This document shows, piece by piece, positions 24,814 through 35,451 of a stretch of 64,000 bases of DNA. Within the stretch, counting starts at the first letter, position 1, and each line of letters opens with the position of its first letter. Source of the DNA: Microbacterium sp. M28 (GTDB taxonomy: Bacteria > Actinomycetota > Actinomycetes > Actinomycetales > Microbacteriaceae); the NCBI RefSeq assembly GCF_025836995.1, contig NZ_CP107546.1:1054001-1118000 (forward strand), read 5' to 3'. The translations under genes were made by a program, and so were the position numbers. Below the pieces are notes generated by a model. That model searched no databases. It saw only the letters and a program-made list of their open reading frames with translations, and was not told the DNA's origin.

Positions 24814-26013
24814 TCAGAACGCGGCTTCGAGGCGTCGCAGCGCCTCGTCGAGCACGTCGACGCGCTTGCATGCCGCGAAGCGCACCAACCCTGTGTAGTC
24901 GCCGGCGTGGTCCCGCGACACGAATGCGCTGAGCGGGATGGCGACGACACCGGCCCGCTCCGGCAGGGCGCGGCAGAACGCCGCACTGTCCGTGCCGCCG
25001 AGGGCCGCCGCATCCGCGACCGTGAAGTACCCGCCCCGCGGCGAGATCACTTCGAACCCGGCCCGCTCCAGGCCGCGTGCGAGCAGCGCCTGCTTTTCCT
25101 GCATGATCCGTGCGGCGCCGGTGAAGAACGCATCGGACAGGCGGAGTCCGACCGCCACAGCCGGCTGGAACGGCGCGCCGTTCACGTAGGTGAGGAACTG
25201 CTTCACGGTCAGCACCGCTGTGATGAGGTCGGCCGGACCGTGCACCCAGCCGATCTTCCACCCCGTCACGGAGAAGGTCTTACCTGCGGACGAGATGGTG
25301 AGCGTCCGCTCCGCAGCACCGGGGAGCGTCGCGATCGGGCGGTGCACGTCATCGAACACCAGGTGCTCGTACACCTCGTCCGTGACGATCACCGCATCGT
25401 GCTTCTGGGCGAGCCGGACGATCTCGGCCTGCACCTCGGAACCGAACACCGCACCGGTCGGGTTGTGCGGATCGTTGACCAGGATGATGCGGGTCCGGTC
25501 GGTCACGGCGTCCGCGAGCGCATCCAGATCGGGCTGGAAGTCCGGGAGGCGCAGCCGAACCGTCCGCAGCCGCGCACCGGCCAGCGCGACCGCCGCGGCG
25601 TACGAGTCGTAATAGGGCTCGAAGACCACGACCTCGTCGTCGGGGGATCCGATCAGTGCGAGCAGCGTCGCCGTGAGCGCCTCGGTGGCGCCGGCGGTCA
25701 CGATGACCTCGCGCTGCGGGTCGACATCGAGCCCGTAGAACCGCTGCTGATGTTCCGCGATCGCCGCCAGCAGATCCGGGATGCCGCGGCCGGGCGGGTA
25801 CTGGTTCGCGCCGGTCGCGATCGCCTCGCGGGCTGCCTTGAGGACCTCGGCGGGGCCGTCCTCGTCGGGGAAGCCCTGGCCGAGATTGATGGCCCCTGTT
25901 CTCGCCGCGGCCGCCGACATCTCTGCGAAGATGGTCGGGGCCACCTCGCCGGACGGCGAGAGCAGGCCGGCGCCGGCGGCCGTGCGGCGCCATGCGCCGG
26001 AAACGTCTCTCAT
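24814..26013 (-). CDS. Class I/II PLP-dependent aminotransferase
   Basis: This fold-type I aminotransferase has 399 residues. INLGQGFPDEDGP near the N-terminus, VTAGATEALTATLLAL, NDPHNPTGAVF, VTDEVYEHLVF and the PLP-lysine motif SSAGKTFSVTGWKIGW are all present, with FAACK near the end for substrate carboxylate binding. The SSAGKTFSxTGWKxGW form is shared by kynurenine/methionine aminotransferases and actinobacterial N-succinyldiaminopimelate aminotransferases (DapC), so a role in lysine or methionine metabolism is plausible but unproven. The ATG at 26013 follows TAGCCT (minus strand, 26021-26026) by 7 nt. An alternative ATG lies 33 bp upstream. Confidence 0.85.
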   Translation of the reverse strand: MRDVSGAWRRTAAGAGLLSPSGEVAPTIFAEMSAAAARTGAINLGQGFPDEDGPAEVLKAAREAIATGANQYPPGRGIPDLLAAIAEHQQRFYGLDVDPQREVIVTAGATEALTATLLALIGSPDDEVVVFEPYYDSYAAAVALAGARLRTVRLRLPDFQPDLDALADAVTDRTRIILVNDPHNPTGAVFGSEVQAEIVRLAQKHDAVIVTDEVYEHLVFDDVHRPIATLPGAAERTLTISSAGKTFSVTGWKIGWVHGPADLITAVLTVKQFLTYVNGAPFQPAVAVGLRLSDAFFTGAARIMQEKQALLARGLERAGFEVISPRGGYFTVADAAALGGTDSAAFCRALPERAGVVAIPLSAFVSRDHAGDYTGLVRFAACKRVDVLDEALRRLEAAF

Positions 26014-26057
26014 GGAGAACAGGCTAAGGCCATAAGCGACACTCATCTCAGGCATAA

Positions 26058-26084
26058 GGAACACACAGACTCGGCGGGCAGTCT
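26058..26084 (+). promoter_or_regulatory. Possible ECF-sigma promoter of the HtrA-like gene
   Basis: GGAAC (26058-26062) and GTCT (26081-26084) are 18 bp apart, resembling the GGAAC-N18-GTT form of actinobacterial stress sigma factors. The -10 element is imperfect. Envelope-stress control would fit an HtrA-type protease. Confidence 0.3.
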
Positions 26085-26113
26085 GAAGGAACCTTGTTGA
26101 AGGAGCAGAGACC

Positions 26114-27625
<1,512 letters not shown>

Positions 27626-27654
27626 CCGCAGCGCCGGCCGGCCCCGGCTCACAC

Positions 27655-27699
27655 GAAGGACGCCACCCCGCGCGATAGGCTCGCGGGGTGGCGTCCTTC
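27655..27699 (+). terminator. 18-bp hairpin: HtrA terminator with the next gene's promoter in the loop
   Basis: The arms 27655-27672 and 27682-27699 are perfectly complementary and are followed by TCTCTTT, a good rho-independent terminator for the protease gene. The 9-nt loop holds TAGGCT (27676-27681), and the next gene's GTG at 27688 lies in the right arm exactly 6 nt later. Confidence 0.85.
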
Positions 27700-28959
27700 T
27701 CTTTCGGCACCGGCAATGCGGCGAAGCTCCTGCGCATCCCGCTGTATGCCGCGGGACGCATCGCCTCCCTTCTGATTCCTCGCGGATCGCGCTGGGTCTT
27801 CGGCTGCGGTGCCGGAATCGGCGACGGAGCGCTCGCCCTCTGGCGGGTGGCGTCGGATGCCGGCCACGACACGGTCTGGCTCACCTCATCCGCCCGCGAG
27901 GACCGCGACGCAGCAGCCCTCGGCATCCGCACCGTTCGCAAGCAGAGCCTCGCCGGATGGTGGGCCACGGCCAGAGCCGGCGTCGTCGTGATCACCCACG
28001 GCTTCGGCGACGTCAACCGCTACGGCGGAGCCGGCGCGTTCACGGTGCAGCTGTGGCACGGCATCCCGCTCAAGCGCATCGGGCTCGACTCGCCGGCCAC
28101 CACGCAGGTGCCGCCCGTCCCCGGAGCCGCGGTGCTGCGCAGACTCATCCGGTACCTCTACCGTTCGTCCGCGCAGCGGATCGACGTCCTCCCCGCGGCA
28201 TCGGATCGCGCCAGGGGCCGCCTCGAGTCGGCGTTCGGACTCGGCGACGACCGCGTCGTCGTCACCGGCGAGCCCAGGGTCGACGTGCTCTCGACCGGAA
28301 CGGTCGCCGAGCGCCGCGCCGCGGCATCCGCAATCCTCGGCTCCGCCGGCGTCGACATCCCCGTCGGTGCCAGAGCGATCCTCTACGCGCCGACCTGGCG
28401 CGACGGCGCGCCGGATCCCGCCGTTCCGACCGCCGCGGAGTGGGTGCGCATCATCGCCCTGCTCGAACGTCGCGGCGCCGTGCTGCTGGTGCGCTCGCAT
28501 CCGATGGGCGAGGGCGCCTACGCGCCCCCGTTGCCGACCGAGCGCGTCCGGATGCTGGGGGCGGCGACGCTCGCCGACGCAACGGGCGCGCTGCCTGCGA
28601 TCGACGTGCTCGTGACCGATTACTCATCCCTGGCGTACGACGTGGGCCTGCTGGCCATGCCTGTCGTCCATCTGGCACCGGATACCGCCGAGTATGCGCG
28701 CAGCCGCGGGTTCTACGGCCGTCTGGACGAGGTCACCGGCGGCGACGAGGCCACGGACTGGGACGATGTGCTCGCCCAGCTGGATGCTCTGCTCGCCGAC
28801 GAGGACGCCTACGCCGCCCGCGCGAGCCGATCGGCGGCGCTCAGCGCCCGCATGCACGCCCACCGCGACGGGCACAACACCGACCGGGTCTACCGGGCGA
28901 TCCGCGCCAGGGGAGTGCGGGCACCAGGACGGGCCGCGACAGAGGGAGAGCATCCATGA
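27688..28959 (+). CDS. CDP-glycerol glycerophosphotransferase family protein (TagF-like, first copy)
   Basis: The 423-residue protein has the GT-B-like teichoic-acid polymerase fold. Motifs are VITHGFGDVNRYG, QLWHGIPLKRIG, LYAPTWRDG, LVRSHPMG and VTDYSSLAYDVG; the last two resemble the catalytic and CDP-binding motifs of TagF. Members transfer glycerol- or ribitol-phosphate, or other phospho-sugars, during wall polymer synthesis. It is shorter than full TagF and lacks its N-terminal extension. GTG at 27688 follows TAGGCT by 6 nt (leaderless). The stop overlaps the next family member by 4 bp. Confidence 0.82.
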   Translation: MASFSFGTGNAAKLLRIPLYAAGRIASLLIPRGSRWVFGCGAGIGDGALALWRVASDAGHDTVWLTSSAREDRDAAALGIRTVRKQSLAGWWATARAGVVVITHGFGDVNRYGGAGAFTVQLWHGIPLKRIGLDSPATTQVPPVPGAAVLRRLIRYLYRSSAQRIDVLPAASDRARGRLESAFGLGDDRVVVTGEPRVDVLSTGTVAERRAAASAILGSAGVDIPVGARAILYAPTWRDGAPDPAVPTAAEWVRIIALLERRGAVLLVRSHPMGEGAYAPPLPTERVRMLGAATLADATGALPAIDVLVTDYSSLAYDVGLLAMPVVHLAPDTAEYARSRGFYGRLDEVTGGDEATDWDDVLAQLDALLADEDAYAARASRSAALSARMHAHRDGHNTDRVYRAIRARGVRAPGRAATEGEHP

Positions 28960-30392
28960 CCACCGCCGAGATCGATGAGGTGCGCTGCGCGCTCATCGTC
29001 ACGGGCGACGGCGCACGACCCGTCTCCGCTGTCCTGGAGGGCGCCCGCGCGCGCGTCACTGCCGAGCCGACCGACGAGGCGGGGCGCTGGAGCGCGGTCT
29101 TCCCGCTGCACCTCGCCCGTTTCGGCGGCCCCGAGCTCCCGCTGCCGTCCGGCGTGTATGCGCTGCGGATCGACGGCATCGACCTGACCGGCGCGTCGGT
29201 GGAGCGCCGTGTGCTGGCCGGCCTCGGCATCGCCGTGGCAGGCGCGATGGTCACGATCGACCCGCCTCTGGACGCCGTGCACCTCTCGCCCGAGGGGCAG
29301 CGGACGCTCGAGGAGCGCTATGCGGCGCAGCCGGGCGGCACCGAGAACGCCGTGTTCTTCGAGAGCTTCTACGGACAGAGCGCCGGCTGCAACCCGCGGG
29401 CGATCGATCGCGAACTGGCCGCTCGGGCACCGGGCATCACCCGCTATTGGAGCGTGACCGATCTGTCCGTCGCGGTCCCGGACGGGGCGATCGCGGTCGT
29501 CGAGGGGAGTCCGGAGTGGTGGCGGGCGCGGGCATCGGCACGCCTGCTCGTGGTCAACGACTGGCTGCGGCGGCGCTTCGTCCGCAAGAGCGGTCAGCGC
29601 GTGCTGCAGACGTGGCACGGCACGCCGCTCAAGCGGCTCGCGCTGCACCGGCCGGGTTTTGATCCTCGCCGGATGGCCGCCGTCGTCAAGGAGTCCAGAC
29701 GCTGGGACATCCTGCTCGCGCAGAACCGGTACGCGGAGCGCATCCTCGCCAAGGCGTACGCGTTCTTCGGCAAACCGATCTGGGTCGAGGGGTATCCGCG
29801 CAACGACGTGCTCGTGACCGGCGATGCCGCCGCGCGGCGCGCCGCCCTCGGCATCCGACCGGACGAACGGGTGCTGCTGTACGCCCCGACCTGGCGCGAC
29901 GACCGCACCGAGATCGTCGATTTCGTCGACCCGGAGCAGCTGGCGCGCGACGCGGACGCGGTCGTGCTCGTCCGCGGGCACTCCCGTACGCTCAAGCCCG
30001 GTCGAGACCAGGACGGCGCACGGGTGATCGACGTCACCGGCTATCCGCAGACCGCCGAACTGCTGCTGATCGCGGACGAGCTGATCACCGACTACTCGTC
30101 CGTGATGTTCGATTTCAGCGTGACGGGAAAGCCCATGCACTTCCTGGTGCCCGACCTGGATCATTACCGGGGTCGCCTTCGCGGCTTCTACTTCGATCTC
30201 GCCGCTCGGGCACCTGGTCCGCTGCTGCGTACGCAGGACGAGCTCGTCTCCTCGCTCGCCGATCCTTCCCGAACCGAGCGGTTCGCCGAGCGCTACGCCG
30301 CGTGGCGCCGCCAGTTCAATGCCCGCGATGACGGGCATGCGGCCGAGCGCGTGGTGTCGCGCATCCTCGACCTCGGCCTCGTGGACGCCTGA
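28956..30392 (+). CDS. CDP-glycerol glycerophosphotransferase family protein (TagF-like, second copy)
   Basis: The 478-residue protein has an N-terminal beta-rich domain of about 100 residues (ending SGVYALRIDGIDLTG), then the phosphotransferase domain. Motifs are RVLQTWHGTPLKRLAL, VEGYPRNDVLVTG, LYAPTWRDD, LVRGHSR and ITDYSSVMFDFSVTGKP. These match the TagF family closely, more so than the first copy. It starts at the ATG in the ATGA overlap with that gene, so the two are coupled and probably act together. The convergent glycosyltransferase begins only 6 bp after its stop. Confidence 0.87.
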   Translation: MTTAEIDEVRCALIVTGDGARPVSAVLEGARARVTAEPTDEAGRWSAVFPLHLARFGGPELPLPSGVYALRIDGIDLTGASVERRVLAGLGIAVAGAMVTIDPPLDAVHLSPEGQRTLEERYAAQPGGTENAVFFESFYGQSAGCNPRAIDRELAARAPGITRYWSVTDLSVAVPDGAIAVVEGSPEWWRARASARLLVVNDWLRRRFVRKSGQRVLQTWHGTPLKRLALHRPGFDPRRMAAVVKESRRWDILLAQNRYAERILAKAYAFFGKPIWVEGYPRNDVLVTGDAAARRAALGIRPDERVLLYAPTWRDDRTEIVDFVDPEQLARDADAVVLVRGHSRTLKPGRDQDGARVIDVTGYPQTAELLLIADELITDYSSVMFDFSVTGKPMHFLVPDLDHYRGRLRGFYFDLAARAPGPLLRTQDELVSSLADPSRTERFAERYAAWRRQFNARDDGHAAERVVSRILDLGLVDA

Positions 30393-30398
30393 CGACCG

Positions 30399-31466
30399 TT
30401 ACGGCAGCGGGGTGTTGCGCGTGCCCAGCCGGGAGGCATCCACGGTGTCCCTGGCGCCGCGCAGCACTCCACCCAGGAACCCCCAGCCCCAGGCCAGGTG
30501 CATCGTCGGCAGCACCGCCAGCGTCCACAGGCGTTCGCGGAAGGTGCGCCCCGGCGTCAGCGCCATCGCGATCACCAGGATCGCGTAGGCGACCAGCGGC
30601 AGGTAGACGAGAGAGGCGATCAGGGACGGGATGCCGGAGATCACGCCGGTGAGCTGGAGCACGCCGACGAGCACGGCGGCGATGAGGTTCGCCAGCAGTG
30701 CAGGGGGTGCGAAGTAGCGCAGCCCGTTTCGCCGGCCGTACCGCCGAACGAGCTCGCCGCGCCAGGCGCCGGTCGCCCGGAACTGCCTGGCCAGTCGCAG
30801 CCAGCTCTCACGCGGCCAGTACGTGACGGACAGTGCTGGATCGAACCAGACCAGGTGGCCGGCCTGGCGGATCCGCAGGTTGAGCTCCCAGTCCTCGCCG
30901 CGCCGGATGGTCTCGTCGAACAGACCGACCTCGTCGAGCACGCTGCGCCGCATCACGCCGAGGTACGCCGATTCGGCCTCTCCCTCGCGGGCGCCGCCGT
31001 GATAGGCGCCACCGCCCAGGCCGATCGGGGAGTTGTACGCCCAGGCGGCGGCCTTCTGGAAGGGGGTGCGTCCGTCGGCGTGCATGACGCCGCCGACGTT
31101 GGCGGCTCCGGTGCGCTCGAGCGTCTCCAGCGCGCGGGCGGCGTAGCCCGGCGAGAGCTCGGAGTGCGCGTCCACCCGGACGATCGTGTCGTAGCGGCCG
31201 GCCCGGATCGCCGCGTTGAGCCCGACGGGGATGTCGGCATCCGGGTTGTCCACGAGACGGATGCGATCGTCGGCGGCGGCCAGCTCCCTGGCGAGTTCGG
31301 TCGTCCCGTCGGTCGAAGGGCCGAGGGCGAGGACGAGCTCCGCCTCGCCGGCGACCTGCTGCGACAGGACGGACTCCACCGCGTGCTGAAGGTAGTTGCG
31401 CTCGTTCAGCACGGGCATGACGAACGTGACACCGGACGCAGGTGTTGTCGTTTCGTTGTCGGGCAC
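30399..31466 (-). CDS. Membrane glycosyltransferase family 2 (ExoA-like)
   Basis: The 355-residue protein has an N-terminal GT-A domain and three C-terminal membrane segments (about 250-270, 275-300 and 318-340). Visible motifs are MPVLNERNYLQHAVESVL, the metal-binding IVRVDAHSE, and RRGEDWELNLRIR with the acceptor-site ED. The pattern resembles ExoA-type succinoglycan glucosyltransferases that use a lipid-linked acceptor at the inner membrane face. It begins at a GTG; CATGAT lies 6 nt upstream on the minus strand. It diverges from the third TagF-like gene, with only 50 bp between the starts. Confidence 0.85.
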   Translation of the reverse strand: MPDNETTTPASGVTFVMPVLNERNYLQHAVESVLSQQVAGEAELVLALGPSTDGTTELARELAAADDRIRLVDNPDADIPVGLNAAIRAGRYDTIVRVDAHSELSPGYAARALETLERTGAANVGGVMHADGRTPFQKAAAWAYNSPIGLGGGAYHGGAREGEAESAYLGVMRRSVLDEVGLFDETIRRGEDWELNLRIRQAGHLVWFDPALSVTYWPRESWLRLARQFRATGAWRGELVRRYGRRNGLRYFAPPALLANLIAAVLVGVLQLTGVISGIPSLIASLVYLPLVAYAILVIAMALTPGRTFRERLWTLAVLPTMHLAWGWGFLGGVLRGARDTVDASRLGTRNTPLP

Positions 31467-31516
31467 CCCCCGATCATGTCACGGGCCAGGGTGGGGTGCC
31501 TGGGTACTCTTGACAG

Positions 31517-32800
31517 GTGAGACTCGTGTCCGATGGAAAGAAGGCGTACCGGCTGCTCCGGCGCGCGCTGGCCTCGCGATCCGCTGTGCAGCGGGTGCGT
31601 CGCCGGCTGTCCGCGTTGCCGCCGCACCCGCGCGATCACTACCGGATCGCCGTGTACTTCGCCGACGGCGCGGTCAACATGTACCAGATGCGGCAGTGGT
31701 ACCGCCCGCTCGCCGAGCTGTCGAAGCTGTGGCCCGTGGTCGTGCTCTCGCGCAGCGCCACCGGTGCGGAGAAGCTCCTCGACGAGGACGCTCCGCCGGT
31801 CGCGTTCGTCCCGAAGGTGCGCGACCTCGAGCGCTTCATCGCCGAGCAGGACATCCGCGTCGTGCTGTACGTGAACCAGAACACCCGCAACTTCCAGATG
31901 TTCCGCTACGGGCGGCGCTGGCACGTGTTCATCAACCACGGCGAGTCCGACAAGATGTACATGACCACGAACCAGTACAAGGCGTACGACTACGCCCTGG
32001 TGGCGGGTCAGGCGGCCAGGGATCGGCTCTCGCGCACGCTGTGGGACTACGACATCGACCGCCGCACCATCGAGATCGGTCGTCCGCAGGCCGATCACTA
32101 CTCCGGGACGCTGCCGTACACGCCGGATGATCGCACGGTCGTGCTGTACGCGCCGACGTGGGAGGGCGACCGCCCGAGCGCGCACTACGGGTCGATCGCG
32201 ACCCACGGCGAGACGCTCGTGAAGAAGCTCCTCGCCACCCGCGCCCACCGCGTGATCTACCGCCCGCATCCCCGCAGCGGCGTGGTCGACGACGAGTACG
32301 GGGCGGCGCACCGCCGCATCCTGTCCGCGATCGAGACCGCGAACGCCGCCGACTCCGGCGCGCACCACATCTACGACGACGGGCCGGAGCTGGGCTGGCA
32401 GCTCGCCTCCGCCGACGTCGCGATCGTCGACATCTCCGCCATGGTCTACGACAGGCTCGCGGCGGGCAAGCCGCTGCTGATCACACGTCCGGCCGACGAG
32501 CGCGCGTCCGTCGACACGCGAGGCTACCTCTCCGACTGCGAGTGGCTCACCGTCGACGGATCGTACGACATCGTCGCCGAGGTCGAGCGCGTCCGCGTCG
32601 ATGAGGCGGCGACCACGAAGCTGCACATGTGGGTCCAGCACTACTTCGGCGACACGACGCCCGGCGTCGCGACCGCGAAGTTCCACGCGGCGATCGAACG
32701 CCTGATGGGGCAGTGGGACCACTGGCGCGCCGCGGAGGTCGGGGCGGTGCCCGGGGACGAGGACGACGACGACGAGGAAGCCAAGGACGGCGAGGACTGA
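31517..32800 (+). CDS. CDP-glycerol glycerophosphotransferase family protein (third copy)
   Basis: The 427-residue protein is the most divergent of the three. It has VFINHGESDKMYMTTNQYKA in place of WHGxPLK, then LYAPTWEGDRPS, YRPHPRSG and AIVDISAMVYDRLAAGKPLL, which keep the family framework. An N-terminal basic region (residues 1-40) may contact the membrane, and the C-terminus is very acidic (GDEDDDDEEAKDGED). A role in wall glycopolymer synthesis is inferred from family and neighbours. GTG at 31517 follows TACTCT by 6 nt (leaderless). birA begins 1 bp after its stop. Confidence 0.75.
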   Translation: MRLVSDGKKAYRLLRRALASRSAVQRVRRRLSALPPHPRDHYRIAVYFADGAVNMYQMRQWYRPLAELSKLWPVVVLSRSATGAEKLLDEDAPPVAFVPKVRDLERFIAEQDIRVVLYVNQNTRNFQMFRYGRRWHVFINHGESDKMYMTTNQYKAYDYALVAGQAARDRLSRTLWDYDIDRRTIEIGRPQADHYSGTLPYTPDDRTVVLYAPTWEGDRPSAHYGSIATHGETLVKKLLATRAHRVIYRPHPRSGVVDDEYGAAHRRILSAIETANAADSGAHHIYDDGPELGWQLASADVAIVDISAMVYDRLAAGKPLLITRPADERASVDTRGYLSDCEWLTVDGSYDIVAEVERVRVDEAATTKLHMWVQHYFGDTTPGVATAKFHAAIERLMGQWDHWRAAEVGAVPGDEDDDDEEAKDGED

Positions 32801-32801
32801 C

Positions 32802-33605
32802 ATGGCGACCGAGGGTGAGCGCTCCGGGGCGACCGACGACTACCCGCGAACCGCCGCGGTCGCCGCACGGCTGGTCGTCGTGGCGCAGTCGCCCTCGACG
32901 AACGCTCAGCTGCGCGGGCAGATGGCGGATGCCGCGCACCTGACGGTCCTTCTCACGACCCACCAGACGGCCGGTCGCGGCCGCTTGGATCGCACCTGGA
33001 CCACGCCTGCCGGCTCGGCGCTCGCGATCTCGGTGCTCCTGCGCGACCTTCCCGCCGCCGACTCGTACGGCTGGATCCCGCTGGCGGCTGGTATGGCGAT
33101 GGCGGATGCCGTGGCCGCCCAGCTCCCGGATCACGAGGTCGGGGTGAAGTGGCCCAACGACGTGCTCGTCGACGGCCGCAAGATCTGCGGCATCCTCGCG
33201 GAGGGCGCGGACGGCGCGGTCATCGTCGGCGCCGGAGTGAACACCGCCATGACGTCCGAGCAGCTGCCGGTCGAGACGGCGACGTCCTTCGCCGCGCTCG
33301 GCGCGGTCGCCGACTTCGACCGGATCGCTGCCGATTTCGTCGTCGGTCTCGATCAGGCTCTGGTGAACCTGGTCGCCGCAGGGGATGCCGACTCCGCGGG
33401 GCTGCGCGTCGCGATGGAGGCGCGCTGCCTGAGCCTCGGCCGTCCTGTCGAGGTGTCGCTGCCGGACGGGAGCGTCCTGCGCGGCACCGCCGTCGGTCTC
33501 GCCGCCGATGGCCGGCTCATCGTCGACTCCGACGGCGAACGGCGAGCCGTCGCCGCCGGTGACGTCGTGCACGCGCGTCTCTCGGGAGATCGCCCCTCGC
33601 ACTGA
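32802..33605 (+). CDS. birA: Biotin-[acetyl-CoA-carboxylase] ligase
   Basis: This 267-residue protein is a class I biotin protein ligase without the DNA-binding domain. The biotin- and ATP-binding motifs are THQTAGRGRLDRTW, KWPNDVLVDGRKICGIL and VIVGAGVNT, followed by the SH3-like C-terminal domain with RPVEVSLPDG. It activates biotin to biotinyl-AMP and attaches it to acyl-CoA carboxylase carrier domains. It starts 1 bp after the third TagF-like gene and is probably cotranscribed. In related genomes birA commonly precedes the PH-domain gene and purK. Confidence 0.92.
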   Translation: MATEGERSGATDDYPRTAAVAARLVVVAQSPSTNAQLRGQMADAAHLTVLLTTHQTAGRGRLDRTWTTPAGSALAISVLLRDLPAADSYGWIPLAAGMAMADAVAAQLPDHEVGVKWPNDVLVDGRKICGILAEGADGAVIVGAGVNTAMTSEQLPVETATSFAALGAVADFDRIAADFVVGLDQALVNLVAAGDADSAGLRVAMEARCLSLGRPVEVSLPDGSVLRGTAVGLAADGRLIVDSDGERRAVAAGDVVHARLSGDRPSH

Positions 33606-33655
33606 CACGCCGTCGAGAGTCCCGTGATGTCGCCCGCCTCGGTCACAATGGAGGC

Positions 33656-34210
33656 ATGACGCAGCCAGTGACGCTCGGCGGTCGGCCCATGATGCCGCCG
33701 CCAGGGGCGCTCAGCGAGGAGCTGCTCATCGCGCGCTTCCGGGGTCATGCCAGGCGGCTCGCCTGGTCGGCGGTGCTGCTGATCGCGGTCTTCGGGGCGA
33801 CGGCGTACTTCTACGACAACCTGCCGGCAGGTTTCGAGAACTGGATGCTGCTGTCGGCCGCCGGCGGCGTGCTCCTGCTCGGTGTCGTGATCCCGTATGT
33901 CGTCTGGCTCTCCCGGACGTACGTGATCACCACCCGCCGCGTGATCGTGAAGTCCGGGCTCGGGTCGCGCCACCGCCGGGAGATGACGCATGTGCGGGGT
34001 TATACGATCGCGGTGCGCCGCGGCATCCTGCAGCGGATGTGGGGAGCGGGGACGATCACACTGTCCAACGGCGTCGATACCTCGCTGCGCCTGGCGGATG
34101 TGCCGACCGTCACGCTGGTGCACGAGACACTGGTCGATCAGATCGAGGTGAACCAGATCCTCGCGCATCGTGACGCGCAGTCCGCATCCGACACCGGCCC
34201 GTCGGTCTGA
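33656..34210 (+). CDS. Bacterial PH-domain (bPH2) membrane protein
   Basis: The 184-residue protein has two membrane segments (about 32-52 and 60-82) and a bacterial pleckstrin-homology domain beginning WLSRTYVITTRRVIVKSG and containing RGILQRMWGAGTITLSNG. Family members are membrane-associated proteins of unclear function. The ATG at 33656 has CACAAT 6 nt upstream; the GGAGG between is too close to be a ribosome-binding site, so a leaderless start is likely. It lies between birA and purK, a conserved placement in Micrococcales as far as I recall. Confidence 0.82.
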   Translation: MTQPVTLGGRPMMPPPGALSEELLIARFRGHARRLAWSAVLLIAVFGATAYFYDNLPAGFENWMLLSAAGGVLLLGVVIPYVVWLSRTYVITTRRVIVKSGLGSRHRREMTHVRGYTIAVRRGILQRMWGAGTITLSNGVDTSLRLADVPTVTLVHETLVDQIEVNQILAHRDAQSASDTGPSV

Positions 34211-34270
34211 GGCATCCCGCGCCGGGGCTCCGGATGCGGAAGAATGGTCCTCGACGAACGGAGAGCGCGA

Positions 34271-35392
34271 ATGGCGTTGCGTGTGGGTGTGATCGGCGGC
34301 GGCCAGCTGGCCCGGATGATGATCGCCCCCGCGGTCGAGCTGGGGCTCGAACTGCGGGTGCTGGCGGAGGATGAGGGGATGTCGGCGCAGCTGGCGGCCA
34401 CCGCGGTCGGTGACTACCGCGATCTCGACACGGTCCGCAGCTTCGCGGCGGACGTCGACGTCATCACCTTCGATCACGAGCACGTCCCGCAGGAGGTACT
34501 GCGCGCGCTGGTCGACGACGGCGTGGCCGTCCACCCGGGGCCGGATGCGCTGCGGTACGCGCAGGACAAGCTGGATATGCGCGCCCGGCTCGCCGAGCTC
34601 GGTGTGCCGCAGCCCGACTGGGCGTCGGTCTCCACACCGGCGGAGTTGCAGGCCTTCATCGACGACCACGGTGGTCGGGCTGTCGTGAAGACACCGCGCG
34701 GCGGGTACGACGGCAAAGGCGTGCGCGTCGTGTCGGATGCCGCAGAGGCCGCCGACTGGTTCGATGCGCTCGACGGCGGCGCGCTGCTGGTCGAGGAGCT
34801 GGTGTCCTTCGTCCGCGAGCTCGCGCAGCAGGTCGCGCGGCGACCCAGCGGGGAGACGGTCGCGTATCCGGTCGTGGAGACGGTGCAGCGCGACGGCGTC
34901 TGCGCGGAGGTCTTCGCCCCCGCGCCCGGCACGACCCCGCGCCTGGTCCAGGTGGCCGAGGGCATCGGCCGCAGCATCGCCGAGGGGCTCGGCGTCACGG
35001 GCATGCTCGCGGTCGAGCTGTTCGAGACGGATGACGAGCGCATTCTCGTGAACGAGCTCGCGATGCGTCCGCACAACAGCGGCCACTGGAGCCAGGACGG
35101 TTCGGTCACGTCGCAGTTCGAGCAGCACCTCCGCGCGGTGGCCGACCTGCCGCTGGGGGAGACGACGCCGCGGGCGCCGTGGTCGGTGATGATCAACATC
35201 CTCGGCGGGCCGCAGGAGGGCTCGCTGGATGCCCGGTTCGCGGACGCCATGGCCGATCAGCCGGCGGCGAAGATCCACACCTACGGCAAGGCGCCTCGAC
35301 CCGGACGCAAGGTGGGTCACGTCAACGCGACGGGGGATGATCTCGACGATGTCGTGTTCATCGCCAGGGCGGCGGCGGATCACTTCCGTTGA
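34271..35392 (+). CDS. purK: 5-(carboxyamino)imidazole ribonucleotide synthase
   Basis: The 373-residue ATP-grasp enzyme opens with RVGVIGGGQLARMM and has TFDHEHVP, AVVKTPRGGYDGKGV (ATP-binding loop), LLVEELVSFVRELA, and EMARPHNSGHW-type residues seen here as LAMRPHNSGHWSQDGS. It converts AIR, bicarbonate and ATP to N5-CAIR in purine synthesis. The ATG at 34271 is preferred over one at 34244 because it has GGAGAG 6 bp upstream and gives the usual N-terminus. purE follows after 59 bp with its own leaderless promoter. Confidence 0.93.
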   Translation: MALRVGVIGGGQLARMMIAPAVELGLELRVLAEDEGMSAQLAATAVGDYRDLDTVRSFAADVDVITFDHEHVPQEVLRALVDDGVAVHPGPDALRYAQDKLDMRARLAELGVPQPDWASVSTPAELQAFIDDHGGRAVVKTPRGGYDGKGVRVVSDAAEAADWFDALDGGALLVEELVSFVRELAQQVARRPSGETVAYPVVETVQRDGVCAEVFAPAPGTTPRLVQVAEGIGRSIAEGLGVTGMLAVELFETDDERILVNELAMRPHNSGHWSQDGSVTSQFEQHLRAVADLPLGETTPRAPWSVMINILGGPQEGSLDARFADAMADQPAAKIHTYGKAPRPGRKVGHVNATGDDLDDVVFIARAAADHFR

Positions 35393-35451
35393 TGTCCTGA
35401 CGGCGCGCGCCGTTCAGCGGATCGGGAGGCGTCAGACCGTACCCTGGGGGA

